Origin: JBBEAM01 sp942491105
Lineage (GTDB): Bacteria; Pseudomonadota; Alphaproteobacteria; Kiloniellales; DSM-21159
Assembly: GCA_942491105.1 (NCBI GenBank)
Contig: CALNZX010000001.1
Span: 496,001-560,000, forward strand
Length of the DNA: 64,000 bases
Direction: 5' to 3'
A program made the position numbers and the translations under genes. Shown here piece by piece: positions 33,158-41,794 of the stretch (position 1 is its first letter; every line of letters starts with the position of its first letter). The notes beneath the pieces are model-generated. The model saw nothing but the letters and a program-made list of their open reading frames with translations. It was not told the DNA's origin and ran no database searches.

Positions 33158-33236
33158 CGGCTCTCCCATACTGCGCGTTCAAACGGCGAACCGGAAGACC
33201 GGGCGCTGGAGACCCGCAGCATCAAGGAGACCTCAC

Positions 33237-33470
33237 ATGCGACAGGACGCTTTCCCGCAAACCGCCTCGGCACAGCCCCACTCCGCGCAGCTCAGCCGTT
33301 CCGCCACCCCGCTGATGTCATTGGTCTTGGCGATCCATAGATGGTCGGAGTGCCGCAAAACCAGGAGCATTCTACAGAAGCTCGACGCCCGCGGCCTGCG
33401 TGACATCGGCATCGAACGCGAGGACATCGATCGGGTCGCCAGGAGCAACCATTGGCCCCATGGGCGCTGA
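33237..33470 (+). CDS. DUF1127 small protein
   Basis: 77 residues. The C-terminal half (SLVLAIHRWSECRKTRSILQKL, then DARGLRDIGIEREDIDRV) is the DUF1127 motif, a short Arg-rich helical region known from alphaproteobacterial proteins involved in RNA-linked phosphate or carbon control and stress. The ATG at 33237 follows AAGGAG; a longer frame upstream has no support. It sits behind the two operator-like repeats and is divergent from the WYL regulator, its probable controller. Confidence 0.82.
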   Translation: MRQDAFPQTASAQPHSAQLSRSATPLMSLVLAIHRWSECRKTRSILQKLDARGLRDIGIEREDIDRVARSNHWPHGR

Positions 33471-33478
33471 GTCGAATC

Positions 33479-33856
33479 TCAGTCGACGGCGATCAGGGCG
33501 GCCGCGACCCGCCGCTCCTCGCTCAAGAGGACATTGTAGGTGCGGCACGCGGCGCCGGTATCCATGGGTTCCACCACGATACCGGCGGCGCGCAGCTTTT
33601 CCTTCAGGATACGCGGCAGCAGCGCCATCCTGGCGCCACAACCGAGCAGCAGTACATCCACCGAGTCCCTGGCGGCCGCTACCGGACCGAGGGACTCGGG
33701 CGTTAACTCGGAGATCGCGGTGACCGGCCAGGCCAGCGTGCGCTCGGGGAAGACGATGACCGATCCGGCGTGGAGTTCGCCGCTGATCCGGAAGCGCCCT
33801 TCGCCATAGCTTTCGATGACCTGCCGGCCTTCGGGGATCAGGGGCGTAACATCCAT
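33479..33856 (-). CDS. Mth938-like (DUF498) protein, NDUFAF3-like
   Basis: 125 residues with the Mth938/NDUFAF3 fold: GEGRFRISGELHAGSVIVFP near 20-37, DVLLLGCGARM near 67-77, and a C-terminal GIVVEPMDTGAACRTYNVLLSEERRVAAALI. The human relative NDUFAF3 helps assemble respiratory complex I, and linkage of this family to secDF in alphaproteobacteria has been noted. Here it starts 11 bases after the secF stop codon in the same direction, so it is the tail of the yajC-secD-secF operon. Confidence 0.85.
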   Translation of the reverse strand: MDVTPLIPEGRQVIESYGEGRFRISGELHAGSVIVFPERTLAWPVTAISELTPESLGPVAAARDSVDVLLLGCGARMALLPRILKEKLRAAGIVVEPMDTGAACRTYNVLLSEERRVAAALIAVD

Positions 33857-33867
33857 CGCCCCGAGCC

Positions 33868-34806
33868 TTAGCTCGCTTCCTGAGGACTCGCGTCCGGCGG
33901 CGCCACGTGAGAAGCCCGCAGCCGCATCAGATTGAGCAGCGGTATCGCCAGGCCAATCGATGAGTAGGTGCCGATTACGATGCCCCAGATCAGGCCCAGG
34001 GAAAAGCCGCGGATCACCTCGCCGCCGAAGGTCGCCAATGAGATCAGCGCCAGCAGAGTGGTCACGGAGGTCATCGTGGTGCGGCTGATCGTGCGGTTGA
34101 TCGCCATATTGTAGATATCCAGAATCGGCCGCCGCTTATAGCGGCGCAGCTCCTCCCGGGTGCGGTCGAAGACAACCACGGTATCGTTGATCGAGTAGCC
34201 GGCGATCGTGAGCACCGCCGCCAGGGTAGCGAGGTTGAACTCGATCTGCATGAAAGCAAAAAAGCCGATGGTCGCTATGACGTCATGTGTCAGCGCCATC
34301 AGGGCTGCGACCGCGAACTGCCATTCGAAGCGGAACCAAATGTAGAGGGCAATGGCGCCTAGCGCGAGCACCGTGGCCAGGATGCCCGCCTCTCGCAGTT
34401 CCGCGCCCACCTTCGGCCCGACGAACTCGACCCGGCGGTACTCGACCACCCGGTCTCCCAAGGTTTCCTTGACCAAATTGATGGCCGTGATCTGCGCGGC
34501 TTCCTCACCATCCTGGCGCTGCACGTTAATCAGGACATCGGTCGACTCGCCGAATTCCTGCAGCGACACCTCGCCCAAGCCGAGACCGCCAAGCTCGCTG
34601 CGCAGCTCGGAGAGATTCGCGGGGCCATCGGTGCGCACTTCCATCAGGATACCGCCGCGGAAGTCGACGCCGTAGTTCAGGCCCTGAACCAGGAAAACGC
34701 CGATCGAGGCGAGCACCAGCAGCGTCGAGAAGACGATGCAGATATTGCGCTTGCCGATAAAATCGAGCTGCGGATCGAGGGGAATCTTGCGGATCAGTGC
34801 GACCAT
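33868..34806 (-). CDS. secF: Protein translocase subunit SecF
   Basis: Works with SecD and YajC to pull preproteins through SecYEG using the proton gradient. The 312 residues have six transmembrane helices, a periplasmic P1-like domain (about 45-140) and the family motifs GVDFRGG near 47-53 and AGYSINDTVVVFDRTRE in the fourth helix-loop. It follows secD with a 10-base gap. Length is standard. Confidence 0.96.
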   Translation of the reverse strand: MVALIRKIPLDPQLDFIGKRNICIVFSTLLVLASIGVFLVQGLNYGVDFRGGILMEVRTDGPANLSELRSELGGLGLGEVSLQEFGESTDVLINVQRQDGEEAAQITAINLVKETLGDRVVEYRRVEFVGPKVGAELREAGILATVLALGAIALYIWFRFEWQFAVAALMALTHDVIATIGFFAFMQIEFNLATLAAVLTIAGYSINDTVVVFDRTREELRRYKRRPILDIYNMAINRTISRTTMTSVTTLLALISLATFGGEVIRGFSLGLIWGIVIGTYSSIGLAIPLLNLMRLRASHVAPPDASPQEAS

Positions 34807-34816
34807 TATGTTTTCC

Positions 34817-36385
34817 TCAAATCGGCAGGGTCTTGGGGCGCCGGCGGCGCAGCCAAGTAACGGTCAGCAGACGCGCGAACATGATCGAAGTGAACAGCGA
34901 GGTGACAATGCCGATCGACAGTGTCACCGCGAAGCCCTTGATCGGCCCCGTGCCGAAGGCGAACAGCAAGAGGGCTGCGATCAGCGTCGTCAGATTGGCG
35001 TCGATAATCGTGGTCAGCGCCTTGCGGTAGCCGGTGTCGATAGCCGTCACCGGCGCGCGATTGTTGAAGTGGGTCTCTTCGCGTATGCGCTCGAAGATCA
35101 GCACATTGGCGTCCACGGCCATGCCGATGGTCAGCACGATACCGGCGATGCCCGGCAAGGTCAGGGTCGCCTGCAGCACCGACAGACCGGCCATGATCAG
35201 CACCAGATTCACGATCAAGGCAATGTTGGCGAAGATACCGAAGAGGCCGTAGGCGCCGGCCATGAAGATCAGCACGAAGATCATGCCGAGCACGCAGGCG
35301 ATCTCGCCGGCCCGGATGGAGTCCGCGCCCAGGCCAGGCCCGATGGTGCGTTCCTCGAGATAGGTGAGCTCCGCCGGCAGAGCGCCCGCGCGCAGCAGCA
35401 GCGCCAGGTCCTGGGATTCCTGCGGTGTGAAACTGCCGCTGATAACCGCCCGTCCTCCCAGAATCGCTTCGCGGATCGTCGGCGCGGAGATCACCTTGCC
35501 ATCGAGAATGATCGCGAAGGGCCGCCCGACGTTCTCGCTGGTGGCCTGGCCGAACCGTGCGGAACCGACGGAATCGAAGGTGATCGAGACAACGGGTTCG
35601 CCTTCCTGATAGGTCGCCTGCGCATTGGACAGGTTTTCACCGCTGACCATGACGCGCTTTTCGACAACGAAGCGCGTCATCTCCCCGCTGGGGCCGATCT
35701 CCTGGGACAGCAGAACCTCGGTCCCCGGAGGGATGCTGTCCTGCCCCGCGAAGATATCGTCGCGCACCATGCGGAAAGTCAGCTTGGCGGTCTGACCCAA
35801 GAGGTCCTTGATGCGCTCGGGATCGTCGACGCCGGGAAGCTGAATCAGGATACGGTCGTCGCCCTGACGCTGGATCGAAGGCTCGCGGGTGCCGGTTTCA
35901 TCAATGCGCCGGCGCACGATCTCCAGGGTCTGCTGCATCACCGCGTTGCGCCGCGCCAGCTTTGCCTGATCCGTCACCACGATGCGAACCTGGTTGCCTT
36001 CCTCCATGGTCATCAAGGAGTCCGCGAGCAGCGGTCCGAGCACATCATCGAGCTGGTCGAGCCCGATGTCGTCGCGCAGGGTGAAGGAGACGGTATCGCC
36101 GCTCTTTTCCAGGTTCACGTAGCCAATACGGGCATCGCGCAGGGCCGCGCGCACGCCATTGACCAGATCTTCCTGCATTTCCGCGTAGACGCCCTCGATA
36201 TCCACCTCGGCTAGCAGGTAGGAACCGCCGCTAAGATCGAGGCCCAGGCTGACCTGTTTACTCGGCGCCCAGGACGGCAAGGACTCGAGCATCTGCTTCG
36301 ATAGCAGGTTGGGCGTCGCATAGATAAAGCCCAAGACGACTATCAATAGGACCCCGATGACCTGCCCACGGGAAATTTTAATCAT
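34817..36385 (-). CDS. secD: Protein translocase subunit SecD
   Basis: Partner of SecF in the late steps of Sec export. The 522 residues begin with a membrane helix and LGLDLSGGSYLLAEVD, continue through the large periplasmic P1 head domain (QLPGVDDPERIKDLLGQTAKL), and end with a six-helix-type membrane domain including TLPGIAGIVLTIGMAVDANVLIFERIREE. Order yajC-secD-secF on the minus strand is the usual arrangement. Confidence 0.97.
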   Translation of the reverse strand: MIKISRGQVIGVLLIVVLGFIYATPNLLSKQMLESLPSWAPSKQVSLGLDLSGGSYLLAEVDIEGVYAEMQEDLVNGVRAALRDARIGYVNLEKSGDTVSFTLRDDIGLDQLDDVLGPLLADSLMTMEEGNQVRIVVTDQAKLARRNAVMQQTLEIVRRRIDETGTREPSIQRQGDDRILIQLPGVDDPERIKDLLGQTAKLTFRMVRDDIFAGQDSIPPGTEVLLSQEIGPSGEMTRFVVEKRVMVSGENLSNAQATYQEGEPVVSITFDSVGSARFGQATSENVGRPFAIILDGKVISAPTIREAILGGRAVISGSFTPQESQDLALLLRAGALPAELTYLEERTIGPGLGADSIRAGEIACVLGMIFVLIFMAGAYGLFGIFANIALIVNLVLIMAGLSVLQATLTLPGIAGIVLTIGMAVDANVLIFERIREETHFNNRAPVTAIDTGYRKALTTIIDANLTTLIAALLLFAFGTGPIKGFAVTLSIGIVTSLFTSIMFARLLTVTWLRRRRPKTLPI

Positions 36386-36463
36386 CTACAACCTGCATTC
36401 TTGCCAGGAAAGGCGCGGACTCACGAGAGCGGCGTCCCTATCCAGCGAATAGGGACGGCTGTT

Positions 36464-36820
36464 CTACTTTTCGGAGTCGTCGTTGGCCACCGTGTCGTCG
36501 GCCGGCGCGTCGGTCTTGGCCAAAACCGCGGTAATGCTGCCGCGCTGAACCCGGACTTTGACGTTCTCGGCGATCTCGACCTGGATCTCGCTGTCGTTCA
36601 GGACCTTGCTGACCTTGCCGATCAGACCGCCCGCTGTGACCACCCGGTCGCCACGGCGCAGCGCCTCGACCATGGCCTTGTGTTCCTTCACCCGCTTCTG
36701 CTGCGGACGAATCAGCAGGAAGTAGAAGACGACGAAGATAAGGACCAGCGGCAGCAGGGAGGCCACCATGCCACCACCTTCACCGCCAAACATCTGAGCT
36801 AAAATCGGGGTAATCGACAT
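36464..36820 (-). CDS. yajC: Sec translocase accessory subunit YajC
   Basis: 118 residues: one N-terminal transmembrane helix (MVASLLPLVLIFVVFYFLLIRPQQKR, residues about 17-42) with the diagnostic FYFLLIRPQQKR stop, then a small cytoplasmic domain (GDRVVTAGGLIGKVSKV). The tail is acidic. First gene of the yajC-secD-secF-Mth938-like unit. Confidence 0.96.
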   Translation of the reverse strand: MSITPILAQMFGGEGGGMVASLLPLVLIFVVFYFLLIRPQQKRVKEHKAMVEALRRGDRVVTAGGLIGKVSKVLNDSEIQVEIAENVKVRVQRGSITAVLAKTDAPADDTVANDDSEK

Positions 36821-37035
36821 GCGGATTCCTTCATATGCTATGTACCTGCGCCGGTCAGACGGGACTGCGGCGCCGCTGCGGCTCGCAAGACCTTCTGGGC
36901 TTACTGAATCCGGCGGACTATAACGGCCAAAATGCGAATTGCAATCACCGCCTTACCTAGCAATCAGCCCGATTGACGGCCGTCGCGGGCAGCCGCTAGG
37001 CTCCGCGCCCTCGCCTTCTGCAGGTACATGCCAAC
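36821..37035. promoter_or_regulatory. Divergent promoter region, yajC / DUF815 ATPase
   Basis: 215 bases between divergent start codons. It should hold both promoters; no named operator was recognised. Confidence 0.4.
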
Positions 37036-37902
37036 ATGAGTGATTCCGCCACCGAAAACTTGCTGCCCCTCCTGCAGCGTATCGCCGACGCGCTTGAGCG
37101 CCTGGCGCCGCCGGTTCAAGCCGCCCTGGACCTGGATAGCGCCGACGCCTTCGTCTGGCGCCCCGAGGATGGCGCGCTGCAAGCGGTGCCGAAAGTCAAC
37201 CGGGTCGCGCTGCCCCTGCTGCAGGGTATTCAGCGCCAGATCGACGCCCTGCTGGACAATACCCGGCGTTTCGCCGAGGGCCTGCCCGCGAACAATGCCT
37301 TGCTTTGGGGCGCGCGCGGCATGGGCAAGTCTTCCCTGGTCAAGGCCGTGCACGCCAGTGTCAATGAAGGCGAAAACACAAGCCTGGCCCTGGTCGAAAT
37401 TCACCGCGAGGACATCCCCAGCCTGCCCCGCCTCCTGACCCTGCTGCGCGACACAGAGCGGCGCTGGATCCTGTTCTGCGACGATCTCAGCTTCGATCAG
37501 GAAGACGCCAGCTACAAATCCCTGAAAGCCGTGCTCGAAGGCGGAGTCGAGGGGCGCCCGCAGAATGTAATTTTCTACGCTACCTCCAACCGCCGCCACC
37601 TGATGCCCCGCGATATGATCGACAACGAACGGGCGACGGCGATCCATCGCGGCGAGGCGGTCGAGGAAAAGGTCAGCCTGTCCGATCGCTTCGGCCTTTG
37701 GCTCGGCTTCCACAACTGCGATCAGGACACCTATTTTGCGATGATCGAGGGCTACGCCAAGCAGTTCGGCCTCGATGTATCCAGCGAACAGCTGCACAGG
37801 GAAGCGCGGGAATGGTCGGTGACCCGGGGCTCGCGTTCCGGCCGCGTAGCCTGGCAGTACGTTCAGGATCTCGCCGGGCGTCTCGGCAAGCGGCTGGACT
37901 AG
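37036..37902 (+). CDS. DUF815-family P-loop ATPase
   Basis: 288 residues. It has the Walker A GARGMGKSS (about 96-104), a Walker B-type WILFCDDLSF (about 147-156) and YATSNRRHLMPRDM, which are hallmarks of DUF815 AAA-type ATPases of unknown role. The only plus-strand gene between the two minus-strand housekeeping blocks. It converges with nlpD five bases apart. Confidence 0.87.
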   Translation: MSDSATENLLPLLQRIADALERLAPPVQAALDLDSADAFVWRPEDGALQAVPKVNRVALPLLQGIQRQIDALLDNTRRFAEGLPANNALLWGARGMGKSSLVKAVHASVNEGENTSLALVEIHREDIPSLPRLLTLLRDTERRWILFCDDLSFDQEDASYKSLKAVLEGGVEGRPQNVIFYATSNRRHLMPRDMIDNERATAIHRGEAVEEKVSLSDRFGLWLGFHNCDQDTYFAMIEGYAKQFGLDVSSEQLHREAREWSVTRGSRSGRVAWQYVQDLAGRLGKRLD

Positions 37903-37907
37903 GCGCG

Positions 37908-38996
37908 CTAGTTAGCGGTGCTTTGCGGACCCAGCATCTCGCGCGGGTCGATGGCGCGGCTGCCTTTGCGAATCTCGAAGTGAAGTTGCGGCCTGTCGAC
38001 ATTGCCGCTGCGTCCCACACGGGCGATCTCCTGGCCCCGCGTCACGCTCTGTCCGCGCTCGACCAGGAAGGATTGGTTGTGCGCATAGGCCGTGACCCAG
38101 CCATCGGCGTGCTTGATCAGCAAGAGATTGCCGAAACCGCGCAGCTCGTTTCCGGCATAGGCGACGACACCGTTCTCCGAAGCCAGCACGGGCGTTCCGG
38201 CGGGCGCTTCGATGTTGATACCGTCGTTGTGCAGGCCATCTGAGGTCGGCCCATAGCTGGACAGCAGCGGCCCTTGCAGGGGCCAGCCGAACTTGCCGCC
38301 GCTGCGCGCGGCCGGCGTCGGAATGGCCGCGGGCACGGCTTGCGCTGGCGCGCTGGCCGCTGGGGCGGACGAAGCGTTCGGCGCCACGGCAGGAAGATTT
38401 GCCGGGGTTTCGTCGTCGAGCGGCGGCGCGGCGGCGCCAGAAGCGGTGGCGGGCGCGGAAGTCTGGCTATTCCCGGCGGTCTGGGTACCCGTCGCGCTCG
38501 GCAGGATCAGGCGTTGTCCCACGGCGATTGTGTAGGGCGGCGTAATATCGTTGATCCGCACAAGCTCCGAGAGGTCGACGCCGTAGCTGCGCGAAATGCT
38601 GTAAACCGTATTGCCCGCCTGGACGGTATGCACCCGCTGGGTGGGTACCCGCAGTACTTGACCGATCCGCAAGGTATAGGGCGGCTGCAGTCCGTTGGCG
38701 TCGATCAAGGCGCGCAGCGGAACCTCGAAGGCACGGGCGATGCCAAAAACGGTATCGCCACGCCGCACGCTATAGCCGCCGTCCGCGCTCAATCGTTGGG
38801 CCGAGGCTGTACCGCCGGCCGTCTCGGCACTCGAATTTGGCGCCGCCGAGGGAACCTCGACGGCGGAGGCCCCACGGAAGGGATTGCGCGCTGGCAACGC
38901 GGGCGCGTCCGGCGGCGTTTCCCGCGGAATATAGCCGCTGTTGCTGCCGCAGGCGGCCAGGATAAGCACCAGCGGCGCGAGCACCGCCAAGCGCAT
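37908..38996 (-). CDS. nlpD: NlpD-like lipoprotein with two LysM domains and a degenerate M23 peptidase domain
   Basis: 362 residues. It has a lipobox MRLAVLAPLVLILAAC, LysM domains at about 75-118 (YSVRRGDTVFGIARAF) and 122-167 (HTVQAGNTVYSISRSY), a long Pro/Ala linker, and an M23/LytM domain from about 255. The zinc ligands are altered: HxxxD reads HNDGIN, and HxH reads QLH in PQLHFEIRKG. It is therefore probably not a hydrolase but an activator of cell-wall amidases during division, as in NlpD and EnvC. The ATG at 38996 shares its first base with the pcm stop; a GTG three bases upstream is the alternative. Operon surE-pcm-nlpD. Confidence 0.9.
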   Translation of the reverse strand: MRLAVLAPLVLILAACGSNSGYIPRETPPDAPALPARNPFRGASAVEVPSAAPNSSAETAGGTASAQRLSADGGYSVRRGDTVFGIARAFEVPLRALIDANGLQPPYTLRIGQVLRVPTQRVHTVQAGNTVYSISRSYGVDLSELVRINDITPPYTIAVGQRLILPSATGTQTAGNSQTSAPATASGAAAPPLDDETPANLPAVAPNASSAPAASAPAQAVPAAIPTPAARSGGKFGWPLQGPLLSSYGPTSDGLHNDGINIEAPAGTPVLASENGVVAYAGNELRGFGNLLLIKHADGWVTAYAHNQSFLVERGQSVTRGQEIARVGRSGNVDRPQLHFEIRKGSRAIDPREMLGPQSTAN

Positions 38997-39649
38997 CACG
39001 CCGACTCCCGGCCGTCGTGGGGCATGCTTGGCACCAGGGGCACAAAACGTACGCCGCCCATGTCCTCCTTCACCATCTTGCCGTCCTTCTTGATCACGCG
39101 AACCAGCTCCTGGGTGGCGCTGCTGGCGCCGAGCGGCAAAACCATGATACCGCCTTCGGCAAGCTGCTCGAAGAGCTTCTCTGGCAATTCGGTGGCGGCG
39201 CAGGTGACGATGATCCGGTCGAAGGGCGCGGTCTCGGGCCAGCCCAGCGCGCCGTCTCCTAGACGGGCCGTCACATTGTGCAGACGCAGCTCGGCGAAGC
39301 GCTGCTCGGCGGTTTCCAGCAGCTCCCGATAGCGTTCGATGGTGTAGACGCGGCGGCAGATACGCGACAGCACGGCGGCCTGATAGCCGGAGCCCGTGCC
39401 GATCTCCAGCACCCGGTGCTTGGCCTCGAGCCGCAGAGCCTCGGTCATCATCGCCACGACCTGGGGCTGGCTGAGGGTTTGCCCCTGCCCTATCGGCAGG
39501 GCGATGTTCTCGTAAGCCTGATCGCGGAAGGAGGGCGGCGTGAAGAGATCCCGCGGGATCTTCTCGATTGCCGCCAGGGTCTTGGTGTCGCCGACCCCAG
39601 CGCGCCGAAGCTGCATCAGAAGCCGGATCTTTCGGGCCTCGGTGCTCAT
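38996..39649 (-). CDS. pcm: Protein-L-isoaspartate O-methyltransferase
   Basis: Repairs isoaspartyl residues in aged proteins using S-adenosylmethionine. The 217 residues show the family motif QGQTLSQPQVVAMMTEAL near 54-71, the SAM-binding VLEIGTGSGYQAAVL near 79-93 and GRLGDGALGWPE-type motif II. The ATG at 39649 overlaps the surE stop by four bases, which settles the start; the open frame extends far upstream through surE without homology. Confidence 0.95.
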   Translation of the reverse strand: MSTEARKIRLLMQLRRAGVGDTKTLAAIEKIPRDLFTPPSFRDQAYENIALPIGQGQTLSQPQVVAMMTEALRLEAKHRVLEIGTGSGYQAAVLSRICRRVYTIERYRELLETAEQRFAELRLHNVTARLGDGALGWPETAPFDRIIVTCAATELPEKLFEQLAEGGIMVLPLGASSATQELVRVIKKDGKMVKEDMGGVRFVPLVPSMPHDGRESA

Positions 39650-40431
39650 TCGAAGACCTTGGCCATGCGGCGCAGCATCCCTTGATGCGTCAAATCGAGA
39701 TGCAGGGGCGTGACCGCGATGGCGCCGTCGGCGATGGCCGCGAGATCGGTTTTCTTTTCCTCGGTCGCGTCGTCGGGAAAGTCGCCGATCCAGACGTAGG
39801 GCCGCCCCCCGGGGTCTCGCCCCTCGATCAAACCGACGGCCTTGTCCCGGCGGCCTTGGCGAACGACACGGACCTCCGTGATCTCGGCCGGATCCTCCCG
39901 CGCCGGAAAATTGACGTTCATCAGCAGGTCGTGGGGCCAATCCATCTTCAACAGTTGGCGGATCACCCTGGCGGCATGGGCTTCGCCGGGCTTGAACCGC
40001 GCAGGCTGGCCCTCGCGGCGCACCTGGCTCAGCGCGATCGAGTGAATCCCGAGCGTGGCGCCCTCCATGGCGGCGGCCACGGTACCGCTGTAGGTCACGT
40101 CCTCGCCCAGATTACCCCCATGATTGAAGCCGGAGAGCACCAGATCCGGCCGTCGGTCGGCCATGACCTTGTTGACGGCAACCAGAACACAGTCCGTCGG
40201 CGTCCCGTCGACCGAATAGCGGCGACGTCCAAAACTGCGCAAGCGCAGGGGCCTGCGGGTCGTCAGGGAGTGGCTGGTCGCGGACTGTTCGACTTCCGGT
40301 GCCACGGTCCACACGTCATCGCTCAAGGACTTGGCGACCCGCTCCAGGGCCTTCAGACCCGGAGCGTGGATGCCGTCGTCGTTGGTGACGAGGATCCGGA
40401 GGTTCTTGATGGGGCGGCTGGCGCTAGGCAT
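39646..40431 (-). CDS. surE: 5'/3'-nucleotidase SurE
   Basis: Survival protein that dephosphorylates nucleoside monophosphates. 261 residues with the metal-binding ILVTNDDGIHAPG at 10-22, VAPEVEQSATSHSLT near 43-57 and VLSGFNHGGNLGEDVTYSGTV near 97-117. It overlaps serS by eight bases and pcm by four, so translation of the three is likely coupled. Confidence 0.96.
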   Translation of the reverse strand: MPSASRPIKNLRILVTNDDGIHAPGLKALERVAKSLSDDVWTVAPEVEQSATSHSLTTRRPLRLRSFGRRRYSVDGTPTDCVLVAVNKVMADRRPDLVLSGFNHGGNLGEDVTYSGTVAAAMEGATLGIHSIALSQVRREGQPARFKPGEAHAARVIRQLLKMDWPHDLLMNVNFPAREDPAEITEVRVVRQGRRDKAVGLIEGRDPGGRPYVWIGDFPDDATEEKKTDLAAIADGAIAVTPLHLDLTHQGMLRRMAKVFE

Positions 40432-41701
40432 CGCCGCCGATAACCTCGCGGCCGCCCAGATAGCCGCGCAGAACCTCCGGCACCTCGATGCTGCCGTCGG
40501 CGCGCTGATAGTTCTCCATCACCGCGATCAAGGCACGCCCCACGGCGATGCCCGAGCCATTGAGACTGTGCACGAAGCGGGTCCCCTTCCCCTCCTTGGG
40601 GCGGAACCGCGCCTTCATGCGCCGCGCCTGGAAGTCGCCGCAGTTGGAGCAGCTCGAGATTTCGCGAAAGGCCTGCTGCCCGGGCAGCCACACCTCGAGA
40701 TCGTGGGTCTTGCGGGCGCCGAAGCCGGTGTCTCCGCTGGCCAGCACCATCACGCGGTAGGCAAGCCCCAGGCGTTTCAGCACCTCCTCGGCGCAGGCGG
40801 TCATCCGCTCGTGCTCCTCCCAGGATTTGTCCGGATGGGTGATCGAGACCATCTCGACCTTCTCGAACTGATGCTGGCGCAGCATCCCACGGGTGTCCTT
40901 GCCCGCCGCGCCGGCCTCGGAGCGGAAACAGGGCGTGTGCGCCGTCACGCGCAGCGGCAGCGCCTCCTCTTCGAGGATCTCGTCGGCCACCAGATTGGTC
41001 AGTGGAACCTCGGCCGTGGGGATCAGCCAGCGCCCGTCGGTGGTCTTGAACTGATCCTCGGCGAACTTCGGCAGCTGACTCGTGCCATAGAGCGCTTCGT
41101 CGCGCACCAGCAGCGGCGGAATGACCTCGGTGTAGCCGTGCTCGCGCGTGTGCAGATCCAGCATGAACTGCGCCAGGGCACGGTGCAGCCCCGCCAGCGG
41201 CCCCTGCAACAGGACGAAGCGCGAGCCGGCGAGCTTGGCCGCGCGCTCGAAATCCATCTGGCCGAGCGCCTCGCCAAGCTCGAAGTGCTGCTTGGGCGTG
41301 AAATCGAAGGCGCGGGGCTCGCCGATTCGGCGCAGCTCCACATTGGCGCTTTCATCGGGACCGTCGGGAACATCCTCGGAGAGCACATTGGGAAGCCCGG
41401 AAAGCAGCTCGTCCAACTGGATGGCGATCTCGCCTTCCCGTCCTTCAAGTTCCGCGAGCCGCAGCTTGATCGCGCCGACCTCGGCGATCTGCGTCGCCGC
41501 GTCCTCGCCCTTGGCCTTGGCCTGGCCGACCGCCTTCGACACATCGTTGCGGCGGGACTGCAGCTGCTGCATCTGCGTCTGCATCTCGCGGCGCTCGCTA
41601 TCGAGCGAGAGGATTTCCGCCGCGCGCGGCTCCATGCCACGTCGTTTCAGGCCGGCATCGAAGGCGTCCGGCGCTTCACGGATCCATTTCAGGTCATGCA
41701 T
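40424..41701 (-). CDS. serS: Serine-tRNA ligase
   Basis: Charges tRNA-Ser. 425 residues: an N-terminal coiled-coil arm (about 30-105) that grips the long variable arm of tRNA-Ser, then a class II catalytic core with motif 2 (CFRSEAGAAGKDTRGMLRQHQFEK) and motif 3 (GSGIAVGRALIAVMENYQ). Length is normal. Upstream lies tatC; downstream it overlaps surE. Confidence 0.97.
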   Translation of the reverse strand: MHDLKWIREAPDAFDAGLKRRGMEPRAAEILSLDSERREMQTQMQQLQSRRNDVSKAVGQAKAKGEDAATQIAEVGAIKLRLAELEGREGEIAIQLDELLSGLPNVLSEDVPDGPDESANVELRRIGEPRAFDFTPKQHFELGEALGQMDFERAAKLAGSRFVLLQGPLAGLHRALAQFMLDLHTREHGYTEVIPPLLVRDEALYGTSQLPKFAEDQFKTTDGRWLIPTAEVPLTNLVADEILEEEALPLRVTAHTPCFRSEAGAAGKDTRGMLRQHQFEKVEMVSITHPDKSWEEHERMTACAEEVLKRLGLAYRVMVLASGDTGFGARKTHDLEVWLPGQQAFREISSCSNCGDFQARRMKARFRPKEGKGTRFVHSLNGSGIAVGRALIAVMENYQRADGSIEVPEVLRGYLGGREVIGGDA

Positions 41702-41742
41702 CGAAAGGACTCTATCGGCTAAGCGGTGATCGAGTCCGGCTT

Positions 41743-41782
41743 ATAAAACCCATGCTGGCGGCTGTCCACTTCCGCCCGCCAG
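41743..41782 (-). terminator. Possible terminator after tatC
   Basis: On the minus strand, CTGGCGG and CCGCCAG arms with a 14-base loop are followed by CATGGGTTTTAT. The T-run is displaced, so termination is doubtful; serS may have its own promoter in this 93-base gap. Confidence 0.35.
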
Positions 41783-41794
41783 GAACAGCCGGCG

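Noticed and set aside
27694..33236. Mobile genomic island around sodB-soeABC
   Set aside because: The altered gene order is suggestive, but I see no integrase, transposase, direct repeats or tRNA target at the borders, so only a possible insertion is reported.
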